Notes: a model not told the origin generated them from the sequence alone. A stretch of DNA of 55,242 bases from Sphingomonas palustris (GCA_026225215.1 JAMFSI010000070.1:1-55242); one strand, 5' to 3'. Positions 35,301-43,955 are shown, numbered from the stretch's first letter. Made by a program: numbers and translations.

Positions 35301-36236
35301 TCAGTCGGCCGGCTCCGGCTGACCCAATACGTGATGCGCACCGGGCAAGCGTTCGCCAGCGGATTCGATAATCCGCCGCACGCCTTCGCGCACGGACACC
35401 TTGCTCGGCCCGAGCAGCCTTTCCATCTTGGTGGTATCGGCCCAGATCGGCCACGACTTGCCATTTTCGACGAAGATCGGCTCTTTGCCGACCATCTCGC
35501 CGGCGATTCGGCAATAGTCCTGCGTGGTTATCGACTCCGAACCGCCGACATTGATGATCTCGGCGCCGACCTTGGCGATGCCGGCGCAGGCGATGGTCTT
35601 TTCGACGTAATCATCCTCGTACAGCGGCGTATGCCAGTTCTTGGCGCCAGGATAGACGCTGACCGGCTCGCCGCGCAGCACCTGATCGACGCGCTGCGTA
35701 ACCCCGCCGCCACGCGGGCCATAAAACGAGAAGATACGGATCAGCGTGACCGGCAGTTCGTAGTCCAGGCTGATGTGTTTCATCAGATATTCCGACGCGA
35801 TCTTGCTCGCCGCGTAATTTTCGCCGGCGCTGTGAAGGCCATAGGGATCGTCCTCGCGCAGCGGTCGCTCGCCCTGGTATTCGTAAAGCGAGCCGGTGCT
35901 GCCATGCACGAAAGCCTCGGCCTCGCGATAGCGGCGAGCCAGCCGGCCGGTCGCGGCGACGTTGACATCATAAGCACGATTGCCGTGATTGGGCGGGAGC
36001 ACGGCGTAGTTGATCACCACGTCGACTTCCTTGGGCAGCGGCGAGAGGTCTTCCTCGAACATATCGAACGAAATCGCTTTAGCGCCCGCCGCCTCGATCT
36101 TGCGCTTCTGATCGGCGTTGGAATAGCGCGCGACCGCGAAGACCTCGTTATTCTTGGCCAGCTCCACCGCTACCGGCAGCGCGACGAGCCCGCTGGCCCC
36201 GGTGACCAAAACACGCTTTCCAGACAGTCCCGACAT
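35301..36236 (-). CDS. NAD-dependent epimerase/dehydratase (extended SDR)
   Basis: An extended short-chain dehydrogenase of 311 aa. The NAD motif KRVLVTGASGLVALPVAVELAKN has Gly-rich spacing, and the catalytic Tyr-x-x-x-Lys is NYAASKIASEYLM. A substrate region follows (RIFSFYGPRGGGVTQRVDQVL). The ATG at 36236 has an AAGGAG site; an upstream ATG at 36251 does not. The gene lies in the run from the CoA ligase to SnoaL; whether it acts on a sugar or another alcohol is unknown. Confidence 0.87.
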   Translation of the reverse strand: MSGLSGKRVLVTGASGLVALPVAVELAKNNEVFAVARYSNADQKRKIEAAGAKAISFDMFEEDLSPLPKEVDVVINYAVLPPNHGNRAYDVNVAATGRLARRYREAEAFVHGSTGSLYEYQGERPLREDDPYGLHSAGENYAASKIASEYLMKHISLDYELPVTLIRIFSFYGPRGGGVTQRVDQVLRGEPVSVYPGAKNWHTPLYEDDYVEKTIACAGIAKVGAEIINVGGSESITTQDYCRIAGEMVGKEPIFVENGKSWPIWADTTKMERLLGPSKVSVREGVRRIIESAGERLPGAHHVLGQPEPAD

Positions 36237-36291
36237 CTCTCTCTCCTTCATGGCGGCGCTGCGACCGCCCGATTATCGTTCGTCGTCAATA

Positions 36292-37827
36292 CTAACGGCC
36301 AAGCTTCTCCAGCATCAGATCATGCAGCAGACGCTTCGACACCTTGTTGCTGTGGAGCAGCGGCACTTCGTCGCGGGTGATCGCGACATAGGCGCGCGGC
36401 ACCTTGTAGCTCGACAATTTCTTGCGCAGTTCCGCCTGGATATCGTCGAAACTGGGCTGCGCGCCATCGCGCGGGACGATCGCCGCGACCACCAGCTGCC
36501 CGCGCTCGCGATCGGGAATGCCGACGACATAAGCGGAATGCACGCCTTCCAGCGCTTGCAACTCCATCTCGACTTCAGCGGGCGAGACGTTCGAGCCCGC
36601 GGTCTTGATCATATCGCCGCTGCGCCCGACGAAATGCAGCCGCTTGCCTTCGAACAGCCCCATGTCGCCGGTGTGGTAAAAGCCATCGGGGGTAAAATAC
36701 CCGTCGCGTTCGACCTTGTGCAGCCCCGGCGTCAAGGCATAGCCGCGCACCTGGATTTCGCCCGGCACGCCTTCGGGAACCGGCTTGCCATCCTCATCGA
36801 CCACGCGCACCTCGTAGCGGTCGGCGAAATGATCCATCGGCGAACAGACCGGCCAATTCGGCGCCCGCACCACATCGCCATAGGAATAGGGCCCCAGCGT
36901 CTCGCTCATGCCCAGACCCCAGAACGGCGGCTTCTGCCCGCTGATCGCTTTCAGATCATCCTCGGCCAGCACGCTGCCCATCGCCATCTGACTGTTGCTG
37001 AGCGTTCGTTCCGTGCAAGTGGTGGTCGCGCCGGCCATCCAGTTGGGCATCAGCGACATCATCAAGCCGCCTACCCAGAACATCGGCAGATAAGCCGCGC
37101 CCTCGGCGCCGCGCTCGGTGCCGAGCATGCCCTTCATATACTGCGCGCGAAACAGCACCGGGCCGTGATTGTGCTTGACCCCCTTGGGCAGCGCCATCGA
37201 GCCCGAGGTGTAGATTTCGAGCAATTGGTCGGTGGGATGCACCTCGGCCTCGATCTCGGTGAGTAGCGCATCGCCGATGTGGCGACCGCCTTCGATCAGC
37301 GCATCGAGATCGGCAAATGTCGCGGGTAGCGCCGGGCCGGTCGAAGCCACCCAGCGCAGGAACGGCGTGCGCGCCAGTTGCAAGGCGGGACTGCTGCCGC
37401 TGCGCAGATCGGGCAGCGCGTCACACAGCCGCTCGACGTAATCATTGTTGAGGAAATGGCGCTGGGCGATCAGCCCGGAGACATCGGATTGGCGCAGCAC
37501 CCGGACCAATTCATCGGCGCGGATCATCGTGCTGATCGGAATGGCGACCGCGCCGATCCGCCCGATCGCCGCGAGCATCCACACGAAGAACGGGCCATTG
37601 CCGCTGATGAAACCGACCCGGGTGCCCTTGCCGACGCCCCGCGCGATCAACCCTTTGGCCAGCGCCGCCGATTTTTCATCGAGTTCGCGAAAGCTCATCG
37701 CATCGCTCGGGATCGTTTCACCAGTGAGTTTGATCGCTGTCGCATCGCCATAGGCCGCCGCGGTCGCCCGGATCAGCTGAGGAAGCGTGGTTGCGGCATC
37801 CGGTTGACGAACGGAGGTATCTTGCAT
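36292..37827 (-). CDS. AMP-binding acyl-CoA synthetase/ligase
   Basis: ANL-superfamily ligase of 511 aa that activates a carboxylic acid with ATP and CoA. Motifs: P-loop LEIYTSGSMALPKGVKHNHG, YHTGDMGLFEGKRLHFVGRSGDMIKTAGSNVSPAEVE (hinge region A8), and the C-terminal Lys region LLHSNKVSKRLLHDLM. An AGGATAA ribosome site precedes the ATG. The substrate is unknown. It heads a minus-strand run with the epimerase, ABM and SnoaL genes. Confidence 0.9.
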   Translation of the reverse strand: MQDTSVRQPDAATTLPQLIRATAAAYGDATAIKLTGETIPSDAMSFRELDEKSAALAKGLIARGVGKGTRVGFISGNGPFFVWMLAAIGRIGAVAIPISTMIRADELVRVLRQSDVSGLIAQRHFLNNDYVERLCDALPDLRSGSSPALQLARTPFLRWVASTGPALPATFADLDALIEGGRHIGDALLTEIEAEVHPTDQLLEIYTSGSMALPKGVKHNHGPVLFRAQYMKGMLGTERGAEGAAYLPMFWVGGLMMSLMPNWMAGATTTCTERTLSNSQMAMGSVLAEDDLKAISGQKPPFWGLGMSETLGPYSYGDVVRAPNWPVCSPMDHFADRYEVRVVDEDGKPVPEGVPGEIQVRGYALTPGLHKVERDGYFTPDGFYHTGDMGLFEGKRLHFVGRSGDMIKTAGSNVSPAEVEMELQALEGVHSAYVVGIPDRERGQLVVAAIVPRDGAQPSFDDIQAELRKKLSSYKVPRAYVAITRDEVPLLHSNKVSKRLLHDLMLEKLGR

Positions 37828-37981
37828 GTTTATCCTGCATCCCTAGCTCTGGGCCTGATCTTGCGCACAGCCTCTGCCCGCGCGGAGCCCCGCCGAACCG
37901 CATATGGCCTGCACGCGCTTGCCCTGTCCAGAGTGCGCGCGTCACAAAGCCCGCGAAACGGACATCTTCCATAGGCGTGGC

Positions 37982-38010
37982 TTGACAGGGGGCCATTTTC
38001 CGCCGGAATG
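37982..38010 (+). promoter_or_regulatory. Weak promoter-like TTGACA
   Basis: TTGACA at 37982-37987 is followed 17 bp later by GGAATG, a poor -10 element. It lies about 40 bp before the hydrolase start at 38044 in the divergent gap 37828-38043, which holds no gene. A guess only. Confidence 0.25.
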
Positions 38011-38043
38011 CCGGGCAGACCAGCGGCCAGGCAAAGCTAACGC

Positions 38044-38991
38044 ATGACCAATACTATGATCGCCGCCGATATCCCCTGGCTGGCCCGCGCCTGGGCGCAG
38101 CCGGGCGAGAGTCGATTCGCCGAGGTTCACGGTTGCCCGATCCATTACCTCCACTGGGGCGATCGCTCGCAGCCGGGGGTGATGTTGATCGCCGGCGCCG
38201 GCGGTCACGCCCATTGGTTCTCGCATATCGCCCCGCTGCTGGCCGATCAATTCAGCGTCGTGGCCATCGATATCGGTGGTTGCGGCGATTCCGGCCACCG
38301 GGCGAACTATTCGCTCGAACTGGTCGCGGCCGAGATCATGGCGGTCGCCACCGATGCGGGGATGTTTGCAGGCGGTATCCGCCCTGTCCTGGTCGGCCAT
38401 AGCGCCGGTGGCCAGTTCGCGCTGCGCACCGCGCTCACTCATGGCGACGCCCTGCTCGGGGTGATTGCCCTCGATACGATACGATACGCCCAACTACCCG
38501 GCGACCCGGCAATGCGCCCGCGCCCGGAACGACCGGCGACGCCCCGCGCTATGCGCCTACATCCCGACCGGGCCAGCGCGGTCGCGCGGTTCAGGCTTCA
38601 ACCCGAACCGAAAGTGGCGGTCGAGCTGCCGGGACTGCTCGACCACATCGCCGAGCATTCGGTGCGCGAAGTCGAAGGCGGCTGGACCTGGAAATTCGAC
38701 GCCGCCGGGCTGTCTTCGATTCTGTCCGCCGGCTTCGACCTCAAGGATCGGCTCGGCGATCTGACCTGCCATCTCGCCGCGATCTACGGCGAGCATACCC
38801 ATCTCACCGATGAAACCGTGCTCGAGCAAATGGCGGCGCTCACCCGGGGCAAGGCGCCGGTGTTCATCATTCCCGGAGCGGGCCATTATCCGATGCTCGA
38901 CAGCCCGCTGGCCTGCGTCGCCGCGCTCCAGGGCGTGCTGACCAGTTGGGTCGCGGCAGAGCGCGGTTCTGTCAGCTTGCAGTACATGTGA
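38044..38991 (+). CDS. Alpha/beta hydrolase
   Basis: Cytosolic alpha/beta hydrolase of 315 aa: YLHWGDRSQPGVMLIAGAGGHAHWF (oxyanion segment), VVAIDIGGCGDSG, nucleophile elbow VLVGHSAGGQFALR, and the C-terminal His in IPGAGHYPMLDSP. Related enzymes cleave esters or C-C bonds in aromatic degradation. It is divergent from the CoA ligase and precedes the dioxygenase gene by about 110 bp. Confidence 0.87.
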   Translation: MTNTMIAADIPWLARAWAQPGESRFAEVHGCPIHYLHWGDRSQPGVMLIAGAGGHAHWFSHIAPLLADQFSVVAIDIGGCGDSGHRANYSLELVAAEIMAVATDAGMFAGGIRPVLVGHSAGGQFALRTALTHGDALLGVIALDTIRYAQLPGDPAMRPRPERPATPRAMRLHPDRASAVARFRLQPEPKVAVELPGLLDHIAEHSVREVEGGWTWKFDAAGLSSILSAGFDLKDRLGDLTCHLAAIYGEHTHLTDETVLEQMAALTRGKAPVFIIPGAGHYPMLDSPLACVAALQGVLTSWVAAERGSVSLQYM

Positions 38992-39098
38992 ACAGCATGG
39001 TATCATTCTCGAAACCGCAGACCACATCGATCGGGTGTCGGCTGGAGACATCGAGCAAGAGCGCAAAGCCGGCGAATGGCGAGAATCAGGAGAGTTTC

Positions 39099-39926
39099 AT
39101 GAAGGTCGAGAACATCAAGCCGCTGATCGGCGCCACCGTCGAGGTCACGCGCGCGGAATTGCAGGACGATGCCGTCGCCCAGCGCTGCCGTGATCTGCTG
39201 GAAGAGCGCGGCGTGCTGGTGTTCCCGCGCATCGGCCTCAGCGATGAGGAACAGCTCGCCTTTACCGACAAGCTCGGCACGCGCGTCAATTTCACGAATC
39301 GCGTGCCCGGCGGGGACGAAGCGACACCCGATGTCTACACGGTCACGCTCGATCCCGAGATCAATATGGAGCCCGAATATGTGCTGGGGACTTTCTTCTG
39401 GCATGCCGACGGCATGACCCAGGACATTCCCCCGCCCTTTGCCAGCGTCCTGTCAGCCCGCAAAGTGGCGCCAAAAGGCGGCCAGACCGAATTCTGCAGC
39501 ACTTATGCCGCTTATGAGGCGCTGAGCGAGGAAGAAAAGCGCGAGATCGCCGATCTGCGCGTGGTCCATACGGTGACGGCGGCGGTGCGCGAGGTGGCCA
39601 CGCCCGAGGAACTCGACCCCACCCGCCGCGCGTTCAAGCACGAGCATCCGCTGGTGTGGACGCATCAAAACGGCCATAAATCGCTGCTGATCGGCTATAC
39701 CGCCGATTATGTCGTCGGGCAGTCGAAGCCGGAAGGTCGCGCGCTGCTGGTGCGTCTGCTCGAATGGACCGGGCAAGCGGCCTTCACTTATCGGCATCAA
39801 TGGCAAGAGGGCGATCTCGTCGCCTGGAACAACACCGGCGCCCTGCACCGCGTCATTCCCTATTCGGCGGATTCCGGGCGGATGATGCATCGCACCTCGG
39901 TGGCCGGGTTCGAGGAGGTGGCCTGA
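39099..39926 (+). CDS. TauD/TfdA-family Fe(II)/2-oxoglutarate dioxygenase
   Basis: Non-haem iron dioxygenase, 275 aa. The iron facial triad is visible as His and Asp in FFWHADGMTQDIPPP and a distal His in NNTGALHRVIPYS, with the 2-oxoglutarate-binding Arg in GRMMHRTSVAG. A CAGGAGAG site precedes the ATG at 39099. TauD releases sulfite, TfdA cleaves aryloxyacetates; which type this is cannot be told. The adjacent MarR gene may control it. Confidence 0.9.
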   Translation: MKVENIKPLIGATVEVTRAELQDDAVAQRCRDLLEERGVLVFPRIGLSDEEQLAFTDKLGTRVNFTNRVPGGDEATPDVYTVTLDPEINMEPEYVLGTFFWHADGMTQDIPPPFASVLSARKVAPKGGQTEFCSTYAAYEALSEEEKREIADLRVVHTVTAAVREVATPEELDPTRRAFKHEHPLVWTHQNGHKSLLIGYTADYVVGQSKPEGRALLVRLLEWTGQAAFTYRHQWQEGDLVAWNNTGALHRVIPYSADSGRMMHRTSVAGFEEVA

Positions 39927-39931
39927 GCTGG

Positions 39932-40417
39932 CTATCGGCCAATCGTGCGGATACGCTGAAACAACCCCATCAGCGTCGCGCGTTCTGCTTCGTCGATATT
40001 GCCGAAAAATCGCTCTTCGATCTCCAGCGCCACTGCAGCCAGCTGGCGGTGCAGGGCCTCACCGTCGGCGGTGAGATGGAGCGAGTGGGTGCGACCGTCG
40101 GCAGGGCTACGATCGAGCAGCCCTGCCTTGACCAGTCCCGCGACGATCGGCACCATATTGGTACGCTTGACCCCCAGCGCCCGGCCAATTTCGGCCTGAT
40201 TGCAACCGGGATTTGCCGCGACAAATCGGATCGTGATCGATTCGGTCATGCGCAATCCGAGCGGCTCAAGCGCTTCGCTCAGCGCTGCCATCGTTACCAG
40301 CGATGCTCGACGCATCTGATAACCGAGCATGTCAGCCAGCGGATCGCGCAAATCCGCTGGCACGGAATCGCTGATGTCCAAGCCAGAATGCCCAAGCGGA
40401 TAGGCTGTTTTTTCCAT
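39932..40417 (-). CDS. MarR-family transcriptional regulator
   Basis: Winged-helix dimeric regulator of 161 aa. It has the MarR DNA-binding core NQAEIGRALGVKRTNMVPIVAGLVKAGLLDRSPADGRTHSLHLTADG, with the wing Asp-Gly-Arg. Such proteins respond to aromatic or other small ligands. A 15-bp palindrome in the promoter gap (40559-40573) is a candidate operator for it and the divergent hydrolase. Confidence 0.9.
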   Translation of the reverse strand: MEKTAYPLGHSGLDISDSVPADLRDPLADMLGYQMRRASLVTMAALSEALEPLGLRMTESITIRFVAANPGCNQAEIGRALGVKRTNMVPIVAGLVKAGLLDRSPADGRTHSLHLTADGEALHRQLAAVALEIEERFFGNIDEAERATLMGLFQRIRTIGR

Positions 40418-40429
40418 GCCTCTAGCCTA

Positions 40430-40534
40430 GAGTATCGTGCGAAAAAGTGGGTACCGGTTTTTCGCATTAAACGATGCGACAACAAAAACTTAGAACGGGC
40501 GGAGTGATTCAGATATCACGCAGCCCGTTCTAGA
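40430..40534. repeat. AAAAAGTGGGTACCGG repeat element, short-stem form
   Basis: Same order as the element at 34263: hairpin GCGAAAAA-GTGGGTACCGG-TTTTTCGC, linker ACGATGCGACAACAAAAACT, then a second imperfect hairpin with TAGAACGGGC and GCCCGTTCTA. It sits upstream of both marR and the hydrolase, so not as a terminator. Confidence 0.8.
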
Positions 40535-40546
40535 TTGAAAAGCGGC

Positions 40547-40575
40547 TTGTCAACAACAGGTATGTGACATACCAT
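40547..40575 (+). promoter_or_regulatory. Promoter with overlapping palindromic operator
   Basis: TTGTCA (40547-40552) and TACCAT (40570-40575) are 17 bp apart, a plausible promoter for the hydrolase at 40628. The perfect palindrome GGTATGTGACATACC (40559-40573) overlaps the spacer and -10 box, as expected for repression, perhaps by the neighbouring MarR protein. Confidence 0.5.
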
Positions 40576-40627
40576 TTCCTTATAAGCGGCAGTCAATCGC
40601 CGCAGCCGGGAAAAGGACCGCAAGTCG

Positions 40628-42154
40628 ATGCCATTGTCAGCCATCAATCCGCTTTTGGGAACCTTTCGCACCACCGCCGTCGGGCTGGCTATGGCGCTGG
40701 CAACATTGACACCAGCGATCGGGGCACCAGCGGCCGGGGCGCAACCGACCGGCGTGGTCGCCGTTCCGGGCAAGCCGCTGCTGCTGATCGGTGCTTACGA
40801 TCTCGGCAGCGTCGGCTATCGCGCCGACGAATATTTCCTGTCGGGCAGCGCCACCGCTTACGCCTTGTCGGGCCCGGCGACCCCGGACGGCGTATGGAAT
40901 CCGGCGGCCAGCTCGACCGCGCCCTTCACCACACGGGTCGTGGTGATGCGCCCCACCGATCCGGCCAAATTCAACGGTACCGTGCTGGTCGAATGGCTGA
41001 ACGTCACCGCCGGGCAGGACACGCCAGCGGACTGGATGGTCGCGCACCGCGAGATGATCCGCAAAGGCTTTGCCTGGGTCGGGGTCTCCGCGCAGCAGGT
41101 CGGGGTCGAGGGCGGTGCTGCGATCATGGCGCAAGGGATGCCGCTCAAAAAGGCCGATCCAGCGCGCTACGGCAGCCTCTCGCATCCCGGCGATGCTTAT
41201 AGCTACGATATTTTTTCGCAGGCCGGCGCCGCCGTAAAGGCTGCGGGCGCGAGCGGCTTGCTCGGGCCGTTAGTGCCGCAGCGGGTGCTGGGCATCGGCG
41301 AATCACAGTCGGCGGCCTTCTTGACCACTTATGTCAACGCGGTCGACCGGATAGGGCGCGTTTATGATGGCTTCCTGATCCACTCGCGCTTCGGCAGCAG
41401 CGCCGCGCTCGATGGGTCGCGCATGGTCGGCCCGACCGGAATGCCGGCCGATGTCCATTTCCGCCCCGACCTGCGCGTGCCGTTGCTGACCGTGATCACC
41501 GAAACCGATATTCTCGGTGGCCATCTGCCCGGCTATCACGCTTCGCGTGTGCCCGACAGTGCCCACCTGCGCGTCTGGGAATTGGCCGGGGCCGCCCATG
41601 CCGACAATTACCTGTTCGGCGGCGCCTTCATGGATAGCGGGCTGGAGCCGGTGACCGCGCTGGCCCGTGTTTTCACGCCATCCACTAACACGCCCGCCGG
41701 CAAGCTCGCCAAGCCGGGCAACCCGGGCATGCCGCATCACTATGTCGTGGAAGCGGCGCTGGCCGGGCTCGATAATTGGGTCCGCACCGGCAAACCGCCT
41801 GCGCATTCCCCGCTGCTGGTGCTGGCCAGCGGCGGCACACCGGGATCGACGGCAAGTCTCGCCCGCGACACCGAGGGCTTGGCGGAAGGTGGCATCCGCA
41901 CTCCGTGGATGGATGTGCCGACGATCCGGCTGAGCGGCGTGGGCGATCCCGGTTCATTATTGTCAGCCCTGGTCGGCTCGGGCGAGCCGTTTGACGCTGC
42001 AACTTTGGCGCGGCTTTACCCGGGCGGCAAACCGGAATATCTGCGCAAATTCACCGCAGCGCTCGATAGCGCGATCGCAAAGGGCTTTATTCTGGCCGAA
42101 GACCGGGCAGAAATACTCGAAATCGCGACAATCAATTTCGACAAGACGCCCTGA
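40628..42154 (+). CDS. Secreted alpha/beta hydrolase domain protein
   Basis: Large hydrolase-like protein of 508 aa with a signal peptide (VGLAMALATLTPAIGAPAAGA). It contains the conserved segments NGTVLVEWLNVTAGQDTPADWMVAHREMIRKGFAWVGVSAQ and VLGIGESQSAAFLTTYVNAV, where the G-E-S-Q-S Ser is the likely nucleophile, plus ELAGAAHADNY with a candidate His. It resembles the Abhydrolase_10 group from environmental alphaproteobacteria. The substrate is unknown; it is probably an exported esterase. Confidence 0.85.
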   Translation: MPLSAINPLLGTFRTTAVGLAMALATLTPAIGAPAAGAQPTGVVAVPGKPLLLIGAYDLGSVGYRADEYFLSGSATAYALSGPATPDGVWNPAASSTAPFTTRVVVMRPTDPAKFNGTVLVEWLNVTAGQDTPADWMVAHREMIRKGFAWVGVSAQQVGVEGGAAIMAQGMPLKKADPARYGSLSHPGDAYSYDIFSQAGAAVKAAGASGLLGPLVPQRVLGIGESQSAAFLTTYVNAVDRIGRVYDGFLIHSRFGSSAALDGSRMVGPTGMPADVHFRPDLRVPLLTVITETDILGGHLPGYHASRVPDSAHLRVWELAGAAHADNYLFGGAFMDSGLEPVTALARVFTPSTNTPAGKLAKPGNPGMPHHYVVEAALAGLDNWVRTGKPPAHSPLLVLASGGTPGSTASLARDTEGLAEGGIRTPWMDVPTIRLSGVGDPGSLLSALVGSGEPFDAATLARLYPGGKPEYLRKFTAALDSAIAKGFILAEDRAEILEIATINFDKTP

Positions 42155-42180
42155 TCAGCGCATCATCGGCTTTCCGGATT

Positions 42181-42978
42181 TCAGAGCCGCGACAGCAACT
42201 CGGCTTTCTTTGCCGCGAACTCCTCGGCAGAGATGATGCCCCGACTCTGCAGGTCGGCAAGGCGTTCGAGCCGGGAGAAAATCTCGTCATCCGAACTCCC
42301 GCTGGCGCGCTGCGAAGGCACTGGTGAACCGCTGAGCGCGGACTCATCGGTCTCGGGCGTTGCTGCGCCTGGAGTCGCATCGGTATCGCGTGCAGCAGGG
42401 TTCGGCCGCGCAACCGGCGCATCCCCGGCCTTCGCCTGATCGCCGACAATTTTCAATTCGGACAAGCTTACCCGCCCCAATTGGCTGGTAAAACTCAGCG
42501 ATTGGTCGCCCGATTGTTGCTGCGAGGCGCCGCCGATGCGGTGATCGCCCGTGTCATACACGGTGATCAGCCCCCGCTGCTCGATCGCCAGGCGCCGCGA
42601 GCCGGGGAATACCGCGTAATGCATGTCATTCTGCGAACCGGTCGAGGAAGGCGTACCCAGTTCGGCCGGCCAGCGGCTGCCCGATGAACCTGTCGGCGCT
42701 GGCACGAAAGGCGAGGAAGTTTGCAGCACACCGGCCAGTTCGTTGCATAGCGCATCGACCTTGGCCTTGAGCCCATGATTGAACATGTCGCCGATCATGA
42801 TCATGCCGCCTTGCGACCATTGCCCCATGCCGCCGAGTTCGGGATGGTTGAACTGCGCCTGGCTGCCGCCGCCCGCAGCCAAGGCTGACAATAGCTGACT
42901 GGCAGCATCGCTGCTGACGCCGTGCCGTCTGGCAATGTCATCGACGATCTGCCGGCCTTCTTCGCTCAAGCCTCGCAT
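42181..42978 (-). CDS. SHOCT domain-containing protein
   Basis: A 265-aa protein of unknown role. It has a conserved N-terminal part (EEGRQIVDDIARRHGVSSDAASQLLSALAAGGGSQAQFNHPELGGMGQWSQGGMIMIGDMFN), a Pro/Ser-rich middle, and a C-terminal SHOCT motif (IFSRLERLADLQSRGIISAEEFAAKKAELLSRL). SHOCT helices bind partners or oligomerise. It overlaps the glycosylase gene by 13 bp, so translation is likely coupled. Confidence 0.85.
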   Translation of the reverse strand: MRGLSEEGRQIVDDIARRHGVSSDAASQLLSALAAGGGSQAQFNHPELGGMGQWSQGGMIMIGDMFNHGLKAKVDALCNELAGVLQTSSPFVPAPTGSSGSRWPAELGTPSSTGSQNDMHYAVFPGSRRLAIEQRGLITVYDTGDHRIGGASQQQSGDQSLSFTSQLGRVSLSELKIVGDQAKAGDAPVARPNPAARDTDATPGAATPETDESALSGSPVPSQRASGSSDDEIFSRLERLADLQSRGIISAEEFAAKKAELLSRL

Positions 42979-43607
42979 TCGATATTCCCATTCTGCTGAC
43001 GCGACACAGTCATACCGCGTTCGTCAGGCGAAGCCAGCGCTGCCGCCACGCGGGCACGCAATCGCGGCAGGATTTCGGCTTCGAACCACGGATGGCGCCG
43101 CATCCACCCGGTCGATCGCCACGATGGGTGCGGCAACGCCAGCGTGTCGGGCGCCAGCCTGTCGAACGCCCTCACCCGCTCGGTTACCGACATCCGTCGG
43201 GTTTCGGGCCAATATTCGCTTTGCGCATATTGGCCGACCAGCAGCGTCAGCCTCGGCGCCATGGAGGACAATATGCGTTTATGCCACAGTGGCGCGCATT
43301 CGCGGCGAGGCGGCAAATCCGCAGCGCTCCCTTTTCCGGGATAGCACAGCCCCATCGGCACCAGTGCGATCTGTTCGGGATCGTAAAAGATCGCGCGCGT
43401 GAGGCCGGTCCATAGCCGCAGGCGTTCACCGCTGGCATCGTCCCAGGGCACACCGCTTTCGTGGACCAGTCTTCCCGGCGCCTGGCTGATGATGACAATC
43501 CGCGCGCCTGGGCCGAATTGCACGACTGGGCGGGGCCCACATGGCAAACTGGCAGCGCAGAGCCGGCATTGGGCAATTTCAAGATGTAGCGACCCGTCGC
43601 CTATCAT
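42966..43607 (-). CDS. Uracil-DNA glycosylase family protein
   Basis: UDG-superfamily protein of 213 aa: IVIISQAPGRLVHESGVPWDDASGERLRLWTGL near the N-terminus (uracil-binding and water-activating loop) and LALPHPSWRSTGWMRR (leucine-loop/His motif). It probably removes damaged bases, but activity is not proved. The frame is open to a TTG at 43619 overlapping the upstream stop; the ATG at 43607 is used. It overlaps the SHOCT gene downstream. Confidence 0.85.
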   Translation of the reverse strand: MIGDGSLHLEIAQCRLCAASLPCGPRPVVQFGPGARIVIISQAPGRLVHESGVPWDDASGERLRLWTGLTRAIFYDPEQIALVPMGLCYPGKGSAADLPPRRECAPLWHKRILSSMAPRLTLLVGQYAQSEYWPETRRMSVTERVRAFDRLAPDTLALPHPSWRSTGWMRRHPWFEAEILPRLRARVAAALASPDERGMTVSRQQNGNIECEA

Positions 43608-43615
43608 GGGGCGGT

Positions 43616-43855
43616 TCAATAGGTGGCAGGCGGATCGCTGGCGGGAAAGCTTTCATCGCTGGCTTCATCGACACGATCCCATTTCGCAGGGTCGCTCGAC
43701 ATGCTCGCGGGTCCAGCATTGCGAACCTGCGAGAAACCTTCTGGATTGGCCTCGCCATCGGCGAAAGCCGCGCGCGGGCTCGGCCCTTGTCGCCCCAGCC
43801 AGCGAAACGCCGCGAAGGCCAGAATTCCGGTCGTTGCGAGTTTGATGATACCCAC
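43616..43855 (-). CDS. Small membrane-anchored hypothetical protein
   Basis: A short protein of 79 aa, probably one N-terminal membrane helix (VGIIKLATTGILAFAAFRWLG) followed by a polar tail ending VDEASDESFPASDPPATY, a tail sequence I recall from many sphingomonad small proteins. A GTG start at 43855 has a TGGAG site; the longer frame to 44017 runs through a hairpin and seems unlikely. It ends at the TTG of the glycosylase frame. Confidence 0.7.
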   Translation of the reverse strand: MGIIKLATTGILAFAAFRWLGRQGPSPRAAFADGEANPEGFSQVRNAGPASMSSDPAKWDRVDEASDESFPASDPPATY

Positions 43856-43904
43856 GCCAATCTCCAGAATACGCGCCGCCGTTTTGGCGCTTGCGCATGA
43901 ATAT

Positions 43905-43944
43905 GCCGCGCGATGGTTCGGAAAATCCAGAACCATCGCGCGGC
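43905..43944. terminator. Perfect hairpin downstream of DUF2171 gene
   Basis: GCCGCGCGATGGTTC (43905-43919) pairs with GAACCATCGCGCGGC (43930-43944), a 15-bp perfect stem, between the DUF2171 stop (43956) and the 79-aa gene start. It probably ends the DUF2171 transcript, though the U-run is weak. Confidence 0.65.
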
Positions 43945-43955
43945 GACCAAGCAAA

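Noticed and set aside
34919..35464. Longer 181-codon version of the ABM gene
   Set aside because: The extra N-terminal residues come from the repeat at 35243-35300 and from the antisense of the epimerase; the ATG at 35242 fits the domain start.
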